From positions 1 to 64,000 of the forward strand of contig NZ_JAQGNX010000107.1 of the NCBI RefSeq assembly GCF_028293835.1: a stretch of DNA of 64,000 nt, written 5' to 3'. Origin of the DNA: Pseudomonas sp. (lineage in GTDB: Bacteria; Pseudomonadota; Gammaproteobacteria; Pseudomonadales; Pseudomonadaceae). The notes beneath the pieces are model-generated. The model was not told the DNA's origin, made no database searches, and saw nothing but the letters and a program-made list of their open reading frames with translations. A program made the translations under genes and the position numbers. Shown here in pieces: positions 17,584 through 26,241 of this stretch; the first letter of the stretch is position 1, and each line of letters starts with the position of its first letter.

Positions 17584-18065
17584 ACCCACTCCTCCATACC
17601 GACAATGGTCGGCGCTTGGTTTCGTAGAAAAAGCGCAACTGCCCTAAAGGTGGCTTCTCTTACAAAAACAGAAATTAAAACGTTACAGATTTCGGGGGAA
17701 ACAGTGCTTAAACCCAGCAAAATGGCACTCCGCCAGCACTACGTGACAAAAAACCGCCACCTTGCAAATCTGCTTATTTGCCTGTTTACCGCCGTTTTTC
17801 AAAAACTTTTTCGTGTCACGTTGAACTTTTTAAAAACCGTCTAAAACCCGCAGTATCTAGCCATAAAGCGTTTTGAGATTTGAACAATGTCTGGAAATCG
17901 GAACGGCGCATAAGTTTTTTTTCGCATAAGGGTTATGAAAAAATCGTCTTAGCAGACCGTGAATAATTTCTTATTCTTGCTGTTACAAATCTGATACGGT
18001 TTTACCTGAGATTTTCGCCAATTTATTGGCGATCCAGCCCGCCACCAGGCATTAGGGAGAAGTAC
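17584..18065. other. Intergenic region between divergent adhesin and secretion genes
   Basis: 482 bases, much more AT-rich than the surroundings, with no convincing gene. It must hold both promoters. It contains a FleQ-box-like palindrome (18017-18030), a short inverted repeat CCGACAATGGTCGG near 17596, and long A/T runs that could be bent DNA or bind H-NS-like MvaT. No strong sigma-70 -35/-10 pair could be picked by eye. Confidence 0.6.
18017..18030. promoter_or_regulatory. Candidate FleQ box
   Basis: GCCAATTTATTGGC is a perfect palindrome around a TTTA core and matches 12 of 14 bases of the FleQ consensus as I recall it (GTCAATAAATTGAC, read on the other strand). FleQ is the c-di-GMP-responsive regulator of Pseudomonas biofilm and adhesin genes. 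The site lies 36 bases before the TolC-like start. Confidence 0.55.
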
Positions 18066-19421
18066 ATGCGCGTTTTAAACCCCATCTGTAGCGCAATCCT
18101 GCTAGCAATGAGCTGCGCAAACGCGCATGCCATGTCAATAACCCAGGCGGTCCAGCACACGATCGAATACCACCCTGAGGTTCTGGCGAATTCCAACAGT
18201 CGCCTGGCTGCAGGTGAGGACGTAAAAATTGCCAAAGGTGGATACTTGCCCACCGTGGACCTGATTGCCGGCTATGGCCGCGAAGGCACCAACAGCCCAA
18301 CCACCCGGGCAATCACTGGCCACGACAAACAAACGCTCAATTACACCCAATCTGAATTGCGCTTGCGGCAAATGCTGTTCGATGGCTTCAACACCCCGAA
18401 CGAGGTTCGCCGCACTCAGGCGGTGGTCAACTCCCGTGCGTATTACGTTCAGGGGGTCTCGGAAGACGTCGCGCTACGGGCGATCGAGGTGTACCTGGAC
18501 GTGCTGAAACGCCGGGAGCTTTTGACCCTGGCCAAGAACAATCTTCAAGCGCATCTACGCATCAACGACCAGATCGGTTTGCGCAGCACCCGAGGCGTGG
18601 GCACCAATGCCGACCTTGACCAATCCAAAGCCCGCCGCGCCTTGGCCGAAGACAACTTCTACACCGCACAGGTGGACCTGGCCGACGCCGAGGCAAATTT
18701 CTTCAGCGCCGTAGGCCGTATGCCGGACGAGCTGGAAACACCGGCCACGATCAAGGGTCAAGTCCCGGTCAATCTGGTAGACGCCCGGCAATCGATGCTG
18801 GTGAACAACCCTTACCTGAAATCCGCCCAATCGGACGTGGCCTCCGCCGAGAGCCAGTACGAAGGTGCGAAGTCGCCGTTCTACCCACGCTTCGATGCCG
18901 AACTGGCCACCGGCGCCAATGAAAATCTGCAAGGCGAGCCCGGCTACGACAACGAATGGCGCGCTGCTGTGGTGATGAATTACAACCTGTTCAACGGCAA
19001 CCGCGACAAGGCCCGTTTGCAAGGCGATGCGTACCGCGTCAATCAGTCCATGGACGTTCGCAACAACGCGCTGCGCACGCTTAACGAAAATCTGGCGCTG
19101 GCCTGGAATGCCATGACCAACGCCCACATCCAGGCGCCCATCGCCCGGGAATATGCCGAAACCACGACCAAGGTTCGCGCCGCCTATCAAGACCAGTTCG
19201 GCCTCGGCCAACGCACCTTGCTCGACTTGCTGGACAGCGAAAACGAACTGTTCAACGCCGCCCGCCGCTACACCGAAGTGCGCTACACCGAGGAGTACTC
19301 GATGTATCGCGTACTGGCCACCACTGGCGATTTGTTACGTCAGTTACGCGTAGTTTTACCCAATGAAGCAGTTGCGCTCTCGGACGTCAAAAGCGAAGCC
19401 CATTTGCCAGAAATGAAGTAA
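18066..19421 (+). CDS. TolC-family outer-membrane channel of type I secretion (LapE-like)
   Basis: Outer-membrane component of the adhesin exporter; 451 residues with a signal peptide (MRVLNPICSAILLAMSCANAHA). The TolC family shows in the opening MSITQAVQHTIEYHPEVLANSN, in the two-fold repeat of coiled-coil helices, and in the late motif QFGLGQRTLLDLLDSENELFNAARRY (shortened key part FGLGQRTLLDLLDSENELF). This tail motif is typical of the LapE/TolC T1SS subgroup. It is followed by the ABC and HlyD genes on the same strand, although a REP element separates it from them, and is divergent from the adhesin gene. AGGGAGA lies before the ATG. Confidence 0.93.
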   Translation: MRVLNPICSAILLAMSCANAHAMSITQAVQHTIEYHPEVLANSNSRLAAGEDVKIAKGGYLPTVDLIAGYGREGTNSPTTRAITGHDKQTLNYTQSELRLRQMLFDGFNTPNEVRRTQAVVNSRAYYVQGVSEDVALRAIEVYLDVLKRRELLTLAKNNLQAHLRINDQIGLRSTRGVGTNADLDQSKARRALAEDNFYTAQVDLADAEANFFSAVGRMPDELETPATIKGQVPVNLVDARQSMLVNNPYLKSAQSDVASAESQYEGAKSPFYPRFDAELATGANENLQGEPGYDNEWRAAVVMNYNLFNGNRDKARLQGDAYRVNQSMDVRNNALRTLNENLALAWNAMTNAHIQAPIAREYAETTTKVRAAYQDQFGLGQRTLLDLLDSENELFNAARRYTEVRYTEEYSMYRVLATTGDLLRQLRVVLPNEAVALSDVKSEAHLPEMK

Positions 19422-19483
19422 CAGCTGTCCTGGCGGAGGGGAATTCCGCGCGGTCTCAAAACAAACACATGGCCACCGACCAC

Positions 19484-19560
19484 CGTAAGAGCCAACGGGT
19501 TGGCGAGGCGACCTAAGGCATAGCCCATCAGGCCTATCGCCAACAGGTTGGCCCCCACAG
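19484..19560. repeat. REP-type inverted repeat, family A
   Basis: Arms around GCCAACGGGTTGGCGAGG (19491-19508) and TATCGCCAACAGGTTGGC. It sits between the TolC-like and ABC transporter genes, inside what should be one operon, so it may set unequal mRNA levels. Confidence 0.85.
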
Positions 19561-19608
19561 GTTCGGTCTCCTGTCGATGGGCGATGTGTTGCTGGAAAGG
19601 GGATTATT

Positions 19609-21762
19609 TTGACTACCATGGAAACCTTGTCCGTCGACCCTCGGCTGAGCTTCGACGACCCACTGCTCGATGGTCTGCTGATACTCTGCAAGCTGCACGA
19701 CTGCACCGTCAGTCGAGCCAGCCTGAGCGCGGGTCTGCCGTTGAAACAGCAGCGTTTGACCCTTGACCTGCTGCCTCGGGCCGCTGCCCGCGCCGGGTTG
19801 CAAGCGCGCACCCTGCGGCGCGAACTGAACGATATTTCTACCCTGAGCCTGCCCGTGCTGTTGCTGCTGAAAAACAGCCGCTGCGCCATCCTCAGGCGCT
19901 GGTCGGACGACGGCCGTGCGCTGATCCTGCCCAGCGAGGCGCAAGGCGGCGAGCAATGGGTCAGCCGCGAAGAACTGACTGAGAACTACAGCGGCCAAGC
20001 GCTCTTTGCCCGGCCGCGGCATGAGCTGGAAGACCTGCGCTCACCTTTGGTGCCACGGGTTGACGCCTGGTTTCGCGACACCTTGAAGCTGTCGCGCTGG
20101 CTGTACAGCGATGCCCTTCTCGCCAGCCTGTGCATAAACCTGCTGGGGTTGATGGTGCCGCTGTTTGTCATGCAAACCTATGACCGCGTGGTGCCCAATC
20201 AAGCGACATCGACGTTGTGGGTGCTGTCCATCGGGCTGCTGGTGGGCACGGTTTTCGAACTGGTACTCCGGGTGGTTCGCGCGCACTTGCTGGACCAGGC
20301 CGGCAAGAAAACCGACATCATCCTCTCGGCCACGTTGTTCGAACGAATCACCGGGATGTCGATGAAAGCCAGACCCGCCAGCATCGGTGGCTTCGCCCAA
20401 AGCATTCACGATTTCCAGGGGCTGCGGGAATTCCTCACGGCGGTCACGCTCACCAGTTTGATCGACTTGCCGTTCGCCGTGCTGATGCTGGCCGTAATAG
20501 GCCTGCTCGGTGGTTGGCTGGTGGTGATTCCCATGGTGGCGTTTCCCATCACCGTCATCTTCGCCCTGCTGATTCAAGCGCGCCTGCGCGACACCGTGCA
20601 ACGCAGCTTATCTTTGGGCGCCGCACGTCAGGCACTGCTGATCGAAACCCTCGGCGGTCTCGAAACCCTTAAAGCCTGCAGCGCTGAAAGTGAACGCCAG
20701 CATACCTGGGAAAGCACCCACGGCGCCCTTACCCGCCTCGACAGCCACGCGCGAAATCTGGCGGCGCTGGCCAGCAATGGCACGCTGTTCATCCAGCAGT
20801 TTTGCGGCATGGCCACCATTGTCGCCGGGGTGTACAGCATCATCGCCGGTAATCTGAGCGTCGGCGCGCTGGTCGCCACTTATATGCTTGGCAGCCGGGT
20901 ACTGGCGCCGCTGGGGCAAATCGCCGGGCTGATCACTCGCTATCAACAAGCGCAACTGACAATGAAAAGCACCGATGCGCTGATGGCCCTGCCCCAGGAG
21001 CGCGATGCCAAACAACGCCCGCTGGAGCGGACGCAACTCAAGGGTGCGCTGGAGCTGCATCAAGTCACGTTTCGCTACAGCGGGCAAAACGCACCGGCGC
21101 TGCACAACGTCAGTTTTTCAGTACGACCCGGTGAACGGATCGGCATCATCGGCCGCAGCGGTTCGGGCAAAAGCACCCTGGCGCGGCTGGTGATGGGTTT
21201 TTACGCACCGGAAGACGGCCAACTGCTACTGGATGGACTGGACTTGCGGCAGCTGGACGTGGCGGATTTGCGCCAACAAATCGGTTATGTGGCCCACGAC
21301 CTGCCGCTGCTCGCCGGCAGTTTGCGCGACAACCTGACCTTGGGCGCGCGCTATATCAGCGACGCACGAATGCTCGAAGTGGCGGAAATGACCGGCGTCA
21401 GCGAACTCGCCCGCCAGCACCCCCAAGGCTTTGATCGACCCGTGGGCGAGCGCGGCCAGTTGCTGTCTGGCGGGCAACGCCAAGCGGTGTTGATGGCCCG
21501 GGCATTGTTGCTGGACCCGCCGTTTTTGCTGCTGGATGAACCCACCAGCGCCATGGACAACAGCAGCGAAGAAGCCCTGCGTCAGCGCCTGCAGGACTCG
21601 ATACACGGCAAGACCTTGCTACTGGTGACCCATCGCACCTCGATGCTCAGCCTGGTGGATCGGTTAGTGGTGTTGGACAACGGCAGAATCGTTGCCGATG
21701 GCCCGAAAGATATTGTCATCGAAGCATTACGCAAGGGCCGTGTCGGCTCGGCAGCGGTTTAG
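19609..21762 (+). CDS. Type I secretion ABC transporter, permease/ATPase (LapB-like)
   Basis: Inner-membrane exporter for the adhesin; 717 residues with three parts. The N-terminal domain (about 1-140) is C39-peptidase-like but without the catalytic cysteine motif, as in HlyB/LapB, where it binds substrate. The transmembrane domain (about 165-445) has several helices. The nucleotide-binding domain carries Walker A GRSGSGKST (about 515-523), signature LSGGQRQ (about 618-624) and Walker B LLLDEPTSAMD. The start is probably TTG at 19609, because AAGGGG lies six bases before it; the in-frame ATG at 19618 is 15 bases from that site. The stop is 12 bases before the HlyD-type gene. Confidence 0.93.
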   Translation: MTTMETLSVDPRLSFDDPLLDGLLILCKLHDCTVSRASLSAGLPLKQQRLTLDLLPRAAARAGLQARTLRRELNDISTLSLPVLLLLKNSRCAILRRWSDDGRALILPSEAQGGEQWVSREELTENYSGQALFARPRHELEDLRSPLVPRVDAWFRDTLKLSRWLYSDALLASLCINLLGLMVPLFVMQTYDRVVPNQATSTLWVLSIGLLVGTVFELVLRVVRAHLLDQAGKKTDIILSATLFERITGMSMKARPASIGGFAQSIHDFQGLREFLTAVTLTSLIDLPFAVLMLAVIGLLGGWLVVIPMVAFPITVIFALLIQARLRDTVQRSLSLGAARQALLIETLGGLETLKACSAESERQHTWESTHGALTRLDSHARNLAALASNGTLFIQQFCGMATIVAGVYSIIAGNLSVGALVATYMLGSRVLAPLGQIAGLITRYQQAQLTMKSTDALMALPQERDAKQRPLERTQLKGALELHQVTFRYSGQNAPALHNVSFSVRPGERIGIIGRSGSGKSTLARLVMGFYAPEDGQLLLDGLDLRQLDVADLRQQIGYVAHDLPLLAGSLRDNLTLGARYISDARMLEVAEMTGVSELARQHPQGFDRPVGERGQLLSGGQRQAVLMARALLLDPPFLLLDEPTSAMDNSSEEALRQRLQDSIHGKTLLLVTHRTSMLSLVDRLVVLDNGRIVADGPKDIVIEALRKGRVGSAAV

Positions 21763-21774
21763 GAGCTCTTCCCC

Positions 21775-23127
21775 ATGTCAGCGACCACCGGCCCCCGCGG
21801 CTACTTTCATTTCGGTAAACCTGCCGACACCGAATTCATGCCTGAAGTGGCCGGCGTGGCCGCCCAGGACTCGCCTCGGGGCTCACGATTGACGGTCTGG
21901 ATCGCTGCCGCGCTGATGGTCGCGGCGTTGGTCTGGGCCAAATTTGCCGTGCTCGAAGAAGTCACCATGGGCGAAGGCAAGGCGATTCCATCAAGCAAAG
22001 TACAGGTTATTCAAAACCTTGAAGGCGGGATCGTCACTGAGATTTTTGTCCGCGAAGGGCAGATGGTGAACAAGGGCGATACCTTGCTGCGTCTGGATGA
22101 CACGCGCTTTCTGTCGAACAAGGGCGAAAGCGAAGCCGACCGTTACGCGCTGATGGCGCAGGTAGAACGTTTGTCCGCCGAAGCCGAGGGCCGCCCGTTC
22201 AAGCTCTCGGACGAGGTGATCAAAAAGGCGCCACAAGTGGCCGCCGATGAACTCTCGTTGTATGAGTCCCGGCAACGGCGCCTGAGCAGCGAACAACGCA
22301 CGCTGAACCAGCAATTGCTGCAAAAGAATCAGGAACTGGCCGAGTTTCGCTCGAAGCAGGAGCAATACCGCAACAGCCTCGGCCTGCTGCAACAAGAGAT
22401 GAATATGTCAGCGCCGCTAGTAGGCTCGGGGGCGGTATCGCCGGTGGAGATTCTTCGTTTGAAACGCAGCGCGGTGGAAGCACGGGGGTCGATGGATGCG
22501 ACAACGCTGGCAATCCCTCGGGCTGAGGCGGCGATCAATGAGATCAAAAGCAAGGTGCAGGAGTCGGAATTTGTGTTCCGCTCCGATGCGTCGAAAGACC
22601 TCAATGAGAAGCGCACCGACCTGTCGAAACTCACCGCTACCAGCATCGCCATCGACGACCGAGTCAGCCGAACCACCGTGGTGTCTCCGGTGCACGGCAT
22701 TATCAAAGTGATGAAGGTCAACACCATAGGCGGTGTGGTCCAGCCCGGCAGTGACATGGTGGAAGTGGTGCCGCTGGAAGACAATCTGTTGATCGAAGCC
22801 AAGGTCCGGCCGCAGGACGTGGCTTTTCTACATCCGGGACAGGCGGCGATGGTCAAGTTCAGCGCGTACGATTACACCATCTATGGCGGCCTGAAAGCCA
22901 AGCTGGAACTGATCGGCGCCGACACCATCACCGACGACAAGGGCAACAGCTTCTATCTGATTCAAGTCCGCACCGACAAAAATCACCTGGGCAGCGACGC
23001 CAAACCGCTGCTGATCATCCCTGGCATGGTCGCCACCGTAGACATCATCACCGGCGAAAAAAGCGTTATGGATTATCTGCTCAAGCCCGTGTTGAAAGCC
23101 CATACCGAAGCGATGCGCGAGCGGTAG
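21775..23127 (+). CDS. Type I secretion membrane-fusion protein, HlyD family (LapC-like)
   Basis: Periplasmic adaptor joining the ABC exporter to the TolC-like channel; 450 residues. A cytoplasmic N-terminal stretch is followed by one TM helix (about 40-60, LTVWIAAALMVAALVWAKFAVLEE). Next come a lipoyl half-motif (VIQNLEGGIVTEIFVREGQMVNKGD), a long coiled-coil hairpin (about 115-290) and the closing lipoyl half (VVSPVHGIIKVMKVNTIGGVVQPG). A beta-barrel domain follows. AGGAG overlaps the end of the upstream ABC gene, so translation is likely coupled. This completes the three-part exporter; lapD and lapG homologues are not in the window. Confidence 0.94.
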   Translation: MSATTGPRGYFHFGKPADTEFMPEVAGVAAQDSPRGSRLTVWIAAALMVAALVWAKFAVLEEVTMGEGKAIPSSKVQVIQNLEGGIVTEIFVREGQMVNKGDTLLRLDDTRFLSNKGESEADRYALMAQVERLSAEAEGRPFKLSDEVIKKAPQVAADELSLYESRQRRLSSEQRTLNQQLLQKNQELAEFRSKQEQYRNSLGLLQQEMNMSAPLVGSGAVSPVEILRLKRSAVEARGSMDATTLAIPRAEAAINEIKSKVQESEFVFRSDASKDLNEKRTDLSKLTATSIAIDDRVSRTTVVSPVHGIIKVMKVNTIGGVVQPGSDMVEVVPLEDNLLIEAKVRPQDVAFLHPGQAAMVKFSAYDYTIYGGLKAKLELIGADTITDDKGNSFYLIQVRTDKNHLGSDAKPLLIIPGMVATVDIITGEKSVMDYLLKPVLKAHTEAMRER

Positions 23128-23156
23128 CCTACCGCGAACCTTGACACGCCACGCGC

Positions 23157-23218
23157 CCTGCAGGAGCCCGTTGGCCAGACGCAGCGCTGCGCAGCAAACA
23201 CAATCTGTGGGAGCAGTT
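23157..23218. repeat. Decayed REP-like element
   Basis: CTGCAGGAGCCCGTTGGCCAG at the left and CTGTGGGAGCAG at the right, with an inner palindrome GCAGCGCTGC. It follows the HlyD-type gene and looks like a degenerate REP pair. Confidence 0.4.
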
Positions 23219-23254
23219 TATTTTTGTGTAGTTCAGTGATCATGTGCCCATCCG

Positions 23255-24439
23255 TTACTCAAAAGCCTCAAACAGCCCGGTAGCGCCCATTCCGCCCCCC
23301 ACGCACATGGTGACGATGCCGTAACGCAGATTGCGCCGTTGCAGTTCGCGAACCAGATGGCCGACTTGACGTGAACCGGTCATGCCAAACGGATGGCCGA
23401 TGGAGATTGAGCCGCCGTTAACGTTGTATTTTTCGTTGTCGATACCCAACTGGTCCCGGGCGTACAAGCACTGCGAAGCGAAGGCTTCGTTGAGTTCCCA
23501 AAGGTCGATATCGGCAACCTCAAGGCCCTTGGCTTTCAGCAGTTTGGGCACTGAATACACCGGACCAATGCCCATCTCATCCGGCTCGCAACCGGCCACG
23601 GTAAATCCGCGGAAGAACGCCTTGGGCTTGAGCCCCAACTCCAGGGCTTTCTCCAGGCTCATCACCAGGGTCATCGAAGCGCCGTCGGACAGCTGCGAGG
23701 AATTACCAGCGGTCACCGAACCGTCTTCAGCGAACACCGGTTTCAATCCTGCCAGACTTTCCAACGTGGTGTCCGGGCGGTTGCAGTCATCGCGATCAAC
23801 AATGCCTTCCACCAGGCTGATGGCACCACTGGCCTTGTCCTCGACCCGGTAGGTCGCCTTCATCGGCACAATTTCATCAGCGAACAGCCCCGCAGCCTGA
23901 GCTTGCGCCGTGCGCTGTTGGCTCTGCAATGCATAAAGGTCCTGCTGTTCGCGGCTGACGTTATAACGCCGGGCAACGATTTCAGCCGTCTGGCCCATAG
24001 GGAAATAAATTCCCGGCACCTGGGTTTTCAACAGCGGGTTGATCAGGTTGTCCATGTTGACGCTTTTCATCGTCAGGCTGATAGATTCAACCCCACCGGC
24101 GACGATGACGTCGCTGCACCCGGAGGCGATTTGGTTGGCCGCAATGGCGATAGCTTGCAGGCCCGATGAGCAATATCGATTGAGGGTCATGCCGGGAACA
24201 TTGATCCCCAACTGCGACAGTACCGCCACGTTACGCCCGATGTTGTAACCCTGGGCGCCTTCGTTAGAACCCGCACCGACGATGCAATCTTCCACCAGCG
24301 CGGGGTCCAGGCCGTTGCGCGTGAGCAATGCATTGACGCAATAGGCCGCCATGTCATCCGGGCGAGTCTGGTTGAACTTACCGCGAAACGACTTGGCCAG
24401 GCCGGTCCTTACGCTGTCGACAATCACCACTTCACGCAT
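23255..24439 (-). CDS. Thiolase-family acetyl-CoA C-acyltransferase
   Basis: Thiolase that cleaves or condenses 3-ketoacyl-CoA with CoA, in beta-oxidation or acetoacetyl-CoA metabolism; 394 residues, normal for the family. The nucleophile is C90 (NRYCSSGLQAI); the second catalytic pair is the His of SIGHPFGMTGSR and the Cys of MCVGGGMGATG. The NEAFASQ motif is present. The enzyme is cytoplasmic and tetrameric. It stands alone with no fadB-type partner nearby, so the acyl substrate is uncertain. The ATG at 24439 lies after GGAGAAATGCC on the minus strand. Confidence 0.93.
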   Translation of the reverse strand: MREVVIVDSVRTGLAKSFRGKFNQTRPDDMAAYCVNALLTRNGLDPALVEDCIVGAGSNEGAQGYNIGRNVAVLSQLGINVPGMTLNRYCSSGLQAIAIAANQIASGCSDVIVAGGVESISLTMKSVNMDNLINPLLKTQVPGIYFPMGQTAEIVARRYNVSREQQDLYALQSQQRTAQAQAAGLFADEIVPMKATYRVEDKASGAISLVEGIVDRDDCNRPDTTLESLAGLKPVFAEDGSVTAGNSSQLSDGASMTLVMSLEKALELGLKPKAFFRGFTVAGCEPDEMGIGPVYSVPKLLKAKGLEVADIDLWELNEAFASQCLYARDQLGIDNEKYNVNGGSISIGHPFGMTGSRQVGHLVRELQRRNLRYGIVTMCVGGGMGATGLFEAFE

Positions 24440-24556
24440 GGCATTTCTCCGTTCTTATTAGTAGGCAGGGATGGTTGATGAAAGCTCCCCTGAGCATAAG
24501 ACCAGGTCCCTGCGGTCGGCGATGATCATTCATTGGCTGTATGGAAAATCATCGAT

Positions 24557-26056
24557 TCACTTGGATTTTCTGTCCTTGGCGAACGCCGCTTCCAGCGCCT
24601 CGTTAATGGTGCGCAGTACTTTGACCCGTGACCAATGTTTATCGTTGGCTTCCACCAGCGTCCACGGGGCGATTTCGGTGCTGGTGCGGTCAACCATGTC
24701 ATTCACGGCGGTACGGTATTGCGGCCACTTTTTGCGGTTGCGCCAGTCGTCATCAGTGATTTTGAAGCGTTTGAACGGGACCTCCTCCCGCGCTTCGAAG
24801 CGCTCCAGCTGAGTCTTTTCATCGATGGCCAGCCAAAACTTCACCACCACGATGCCAGCGTCGATCAGTTGCTCCTCGAAATCATTGATCTCGCTGTAAG
24901 CACGCATCCAATCCGTCGGGCTGCAAAACCCTTCGACCCGCTCCACCAGTACCCGGCCATACCATGAACGGTCGAACACGGTGAATTTGCCCCGCGCCGG
25001 AATCTGCCGCCAAAAGCGCCACAGATAAGGCTTCGCACGCTCGTCTTCGGTCGGCGCAGCGATCGGCACAATCGCGTATTGACGGGGGTCCAGCGCCGCG
25101 GCGACCCGGCGAATGGCGCCGCCCTTGCCTGCCGCGTCGTTGCCTTCGAACACTGCCACCAATGAATGCCGCTGCATGCGTTTGTCGCGCATGTTCCCGG
25201 AGAACCGCGCCTGCTCGGTGATCAACTGTTCTTCGTAATCATCCTTGTCCAGGTGCAGGGTCATGTCGAGGCTGGTCAGCAGGCTCAACTCGTCGGTAAT
25301 CGGCGCCTGTGACTCGAAGGGTGCTGGCTCCTCTTTGGCTTTGCCATTGGCCAACGCCACCTGCATGCCCTGAAGTAACAAACGCCCGGCGGTCAGGCTG
25401 CGGTAATGAGGATCAACCCCTTCGATCACGTACCAGGGCGCGTAATCATGGCTGGTACGGCGCAGCACGCGCTCACCGTAACGGACGAATTTGTCGTAGG
25501 TTTTCGACTGCTGCCAGTCCAGCGGGCTGATGCGCCAGCTGTGCAGCGGGTCATCCTCAAGCGCCTTGAGCCGAGCTTTCATTTGCTTTTTCGACAAGTG
25601 AAACCAGAACTTGAAAATCAGCGCGCCTTCGTCGACGAGCATTTTTTCCAGACGTTCGGCGCTATTGATCGCCTGATCAAGCCTGGCATCCTTGAATTCA
25701 CCATGAACCCGGCCTTGAATCATCTGGCTGTACCAGTTGCCAAAGAAAATCCCCATACGGCCTTTGGCGGGCAATTGCCGCCAGTAACGCCAGGCCGGTG
25801 GATGGGCCAGCTCCTCGTCGGTCTGTTGATCGAACGAGCGTACCTCGATCAGCCTTGGGTCCATCCACTCGCTGAGCAGTTTGATCGTCTCGCCTTTACC
25901 GGCGCCTTCGATGCCGTTGATCAACACGATCACCGGAAAGCGCGCCTGCTTCTGCAGTTCGTATTGAGCCTCAAGCAACGCTTCACGCAGCGCAGGCACC
26001 TCGGCGTCGTAGGTTTCTTTGTCGATGGCGTGACCGATTTCAGCGGATTCGAACAT
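24557..26056 (-). CDS. pap: Polyphosphate:AMP phosphotransferase (two-domain PPK2)
   Basis: Transfers phosphate from polyphosphate to AMP, giving ADP. From the ATG at 26056 (GAGGGGA upstream) it has 499 residues, near the known Pseudomonas PAP length of about 496. Two fused PPK2 domains are visible. The first has a P-loop-like NGIEGAGKGETI (about 46-57); the second has GNDAAGKGGAI (about 300-310) with the lid and motif residues RFWRQIPARGKFTVFDRSWYGRVL (key part FDRSWYGRVL). The two-domain class II arrangement is what makes PAP prefer AMP. It is divergent from mnmC. Confidence 0.93.
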   Translation of the reverse strand: MFESAEIGHAIDKETYDAEVPALREALLEAQYELQKQARFPVIVLINGIEGAGKGETIKLLSEWMDPRLIEVRSFDQQTDEELAHPPAWRYWRQLPAKGRMGIFFGNWYSQMIQGRVHGEFKDARLDQAINSAERLEKMLVDEGALIFKFWFHLSKKQMKARLKALEDDPLHSWRISPLDWQQSKTYDKFVRYGERVLRRTSHDYAPWYVIEGVDPHYRSLTAGRLLLQGMQVALANGKAKEEPAPFESQAPITDELSLLTSLDMTLHLDKDDYEEQLITEQARFSGNMRDKRMQRHSLVAVFEGNDAAGKGGAIRRVAAALDPRQYAIVPIAAPTEDERAKPYLWRFWRQIPARGKFTVFDRSWYGRVLVERVEGFCSPTDWMRAYSEINDFEEQLIDAGIVVVKFWLAIDEKTQLERFEAREEVPFKRFKITDDDWRNRKKWPQYRTAVNDMVDRTSTEIAPWTLVEANDKHWSRVKVLRTINEALEAAFAKDRKSK

Positions 26057-26241
26057 GCACACTTCCCCTCTCAAGATCGCTCTAGACTAGCGGATCGAAT
26101 GAATCAGTGTCGGTTAAGACAGCCAATACCTGCGATGGGTCAACTCAAGCTTGATTTCATCCGTATCGTCCAGTACGCCCGCCCTCGCCGCCGGGACGAT
26201 TACGTTAATATGTCGCGTTTCTGACCCCTGCCGAGCCCACC

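Noticed and set aside
17977..18005. Sigma-70 promoter TTGCTG...TTTTAC before the TolC-like gene
   Set aside because: The -10 is poor (TTTTAC), and the better GATACG hexamer is only ten bases from the -35.
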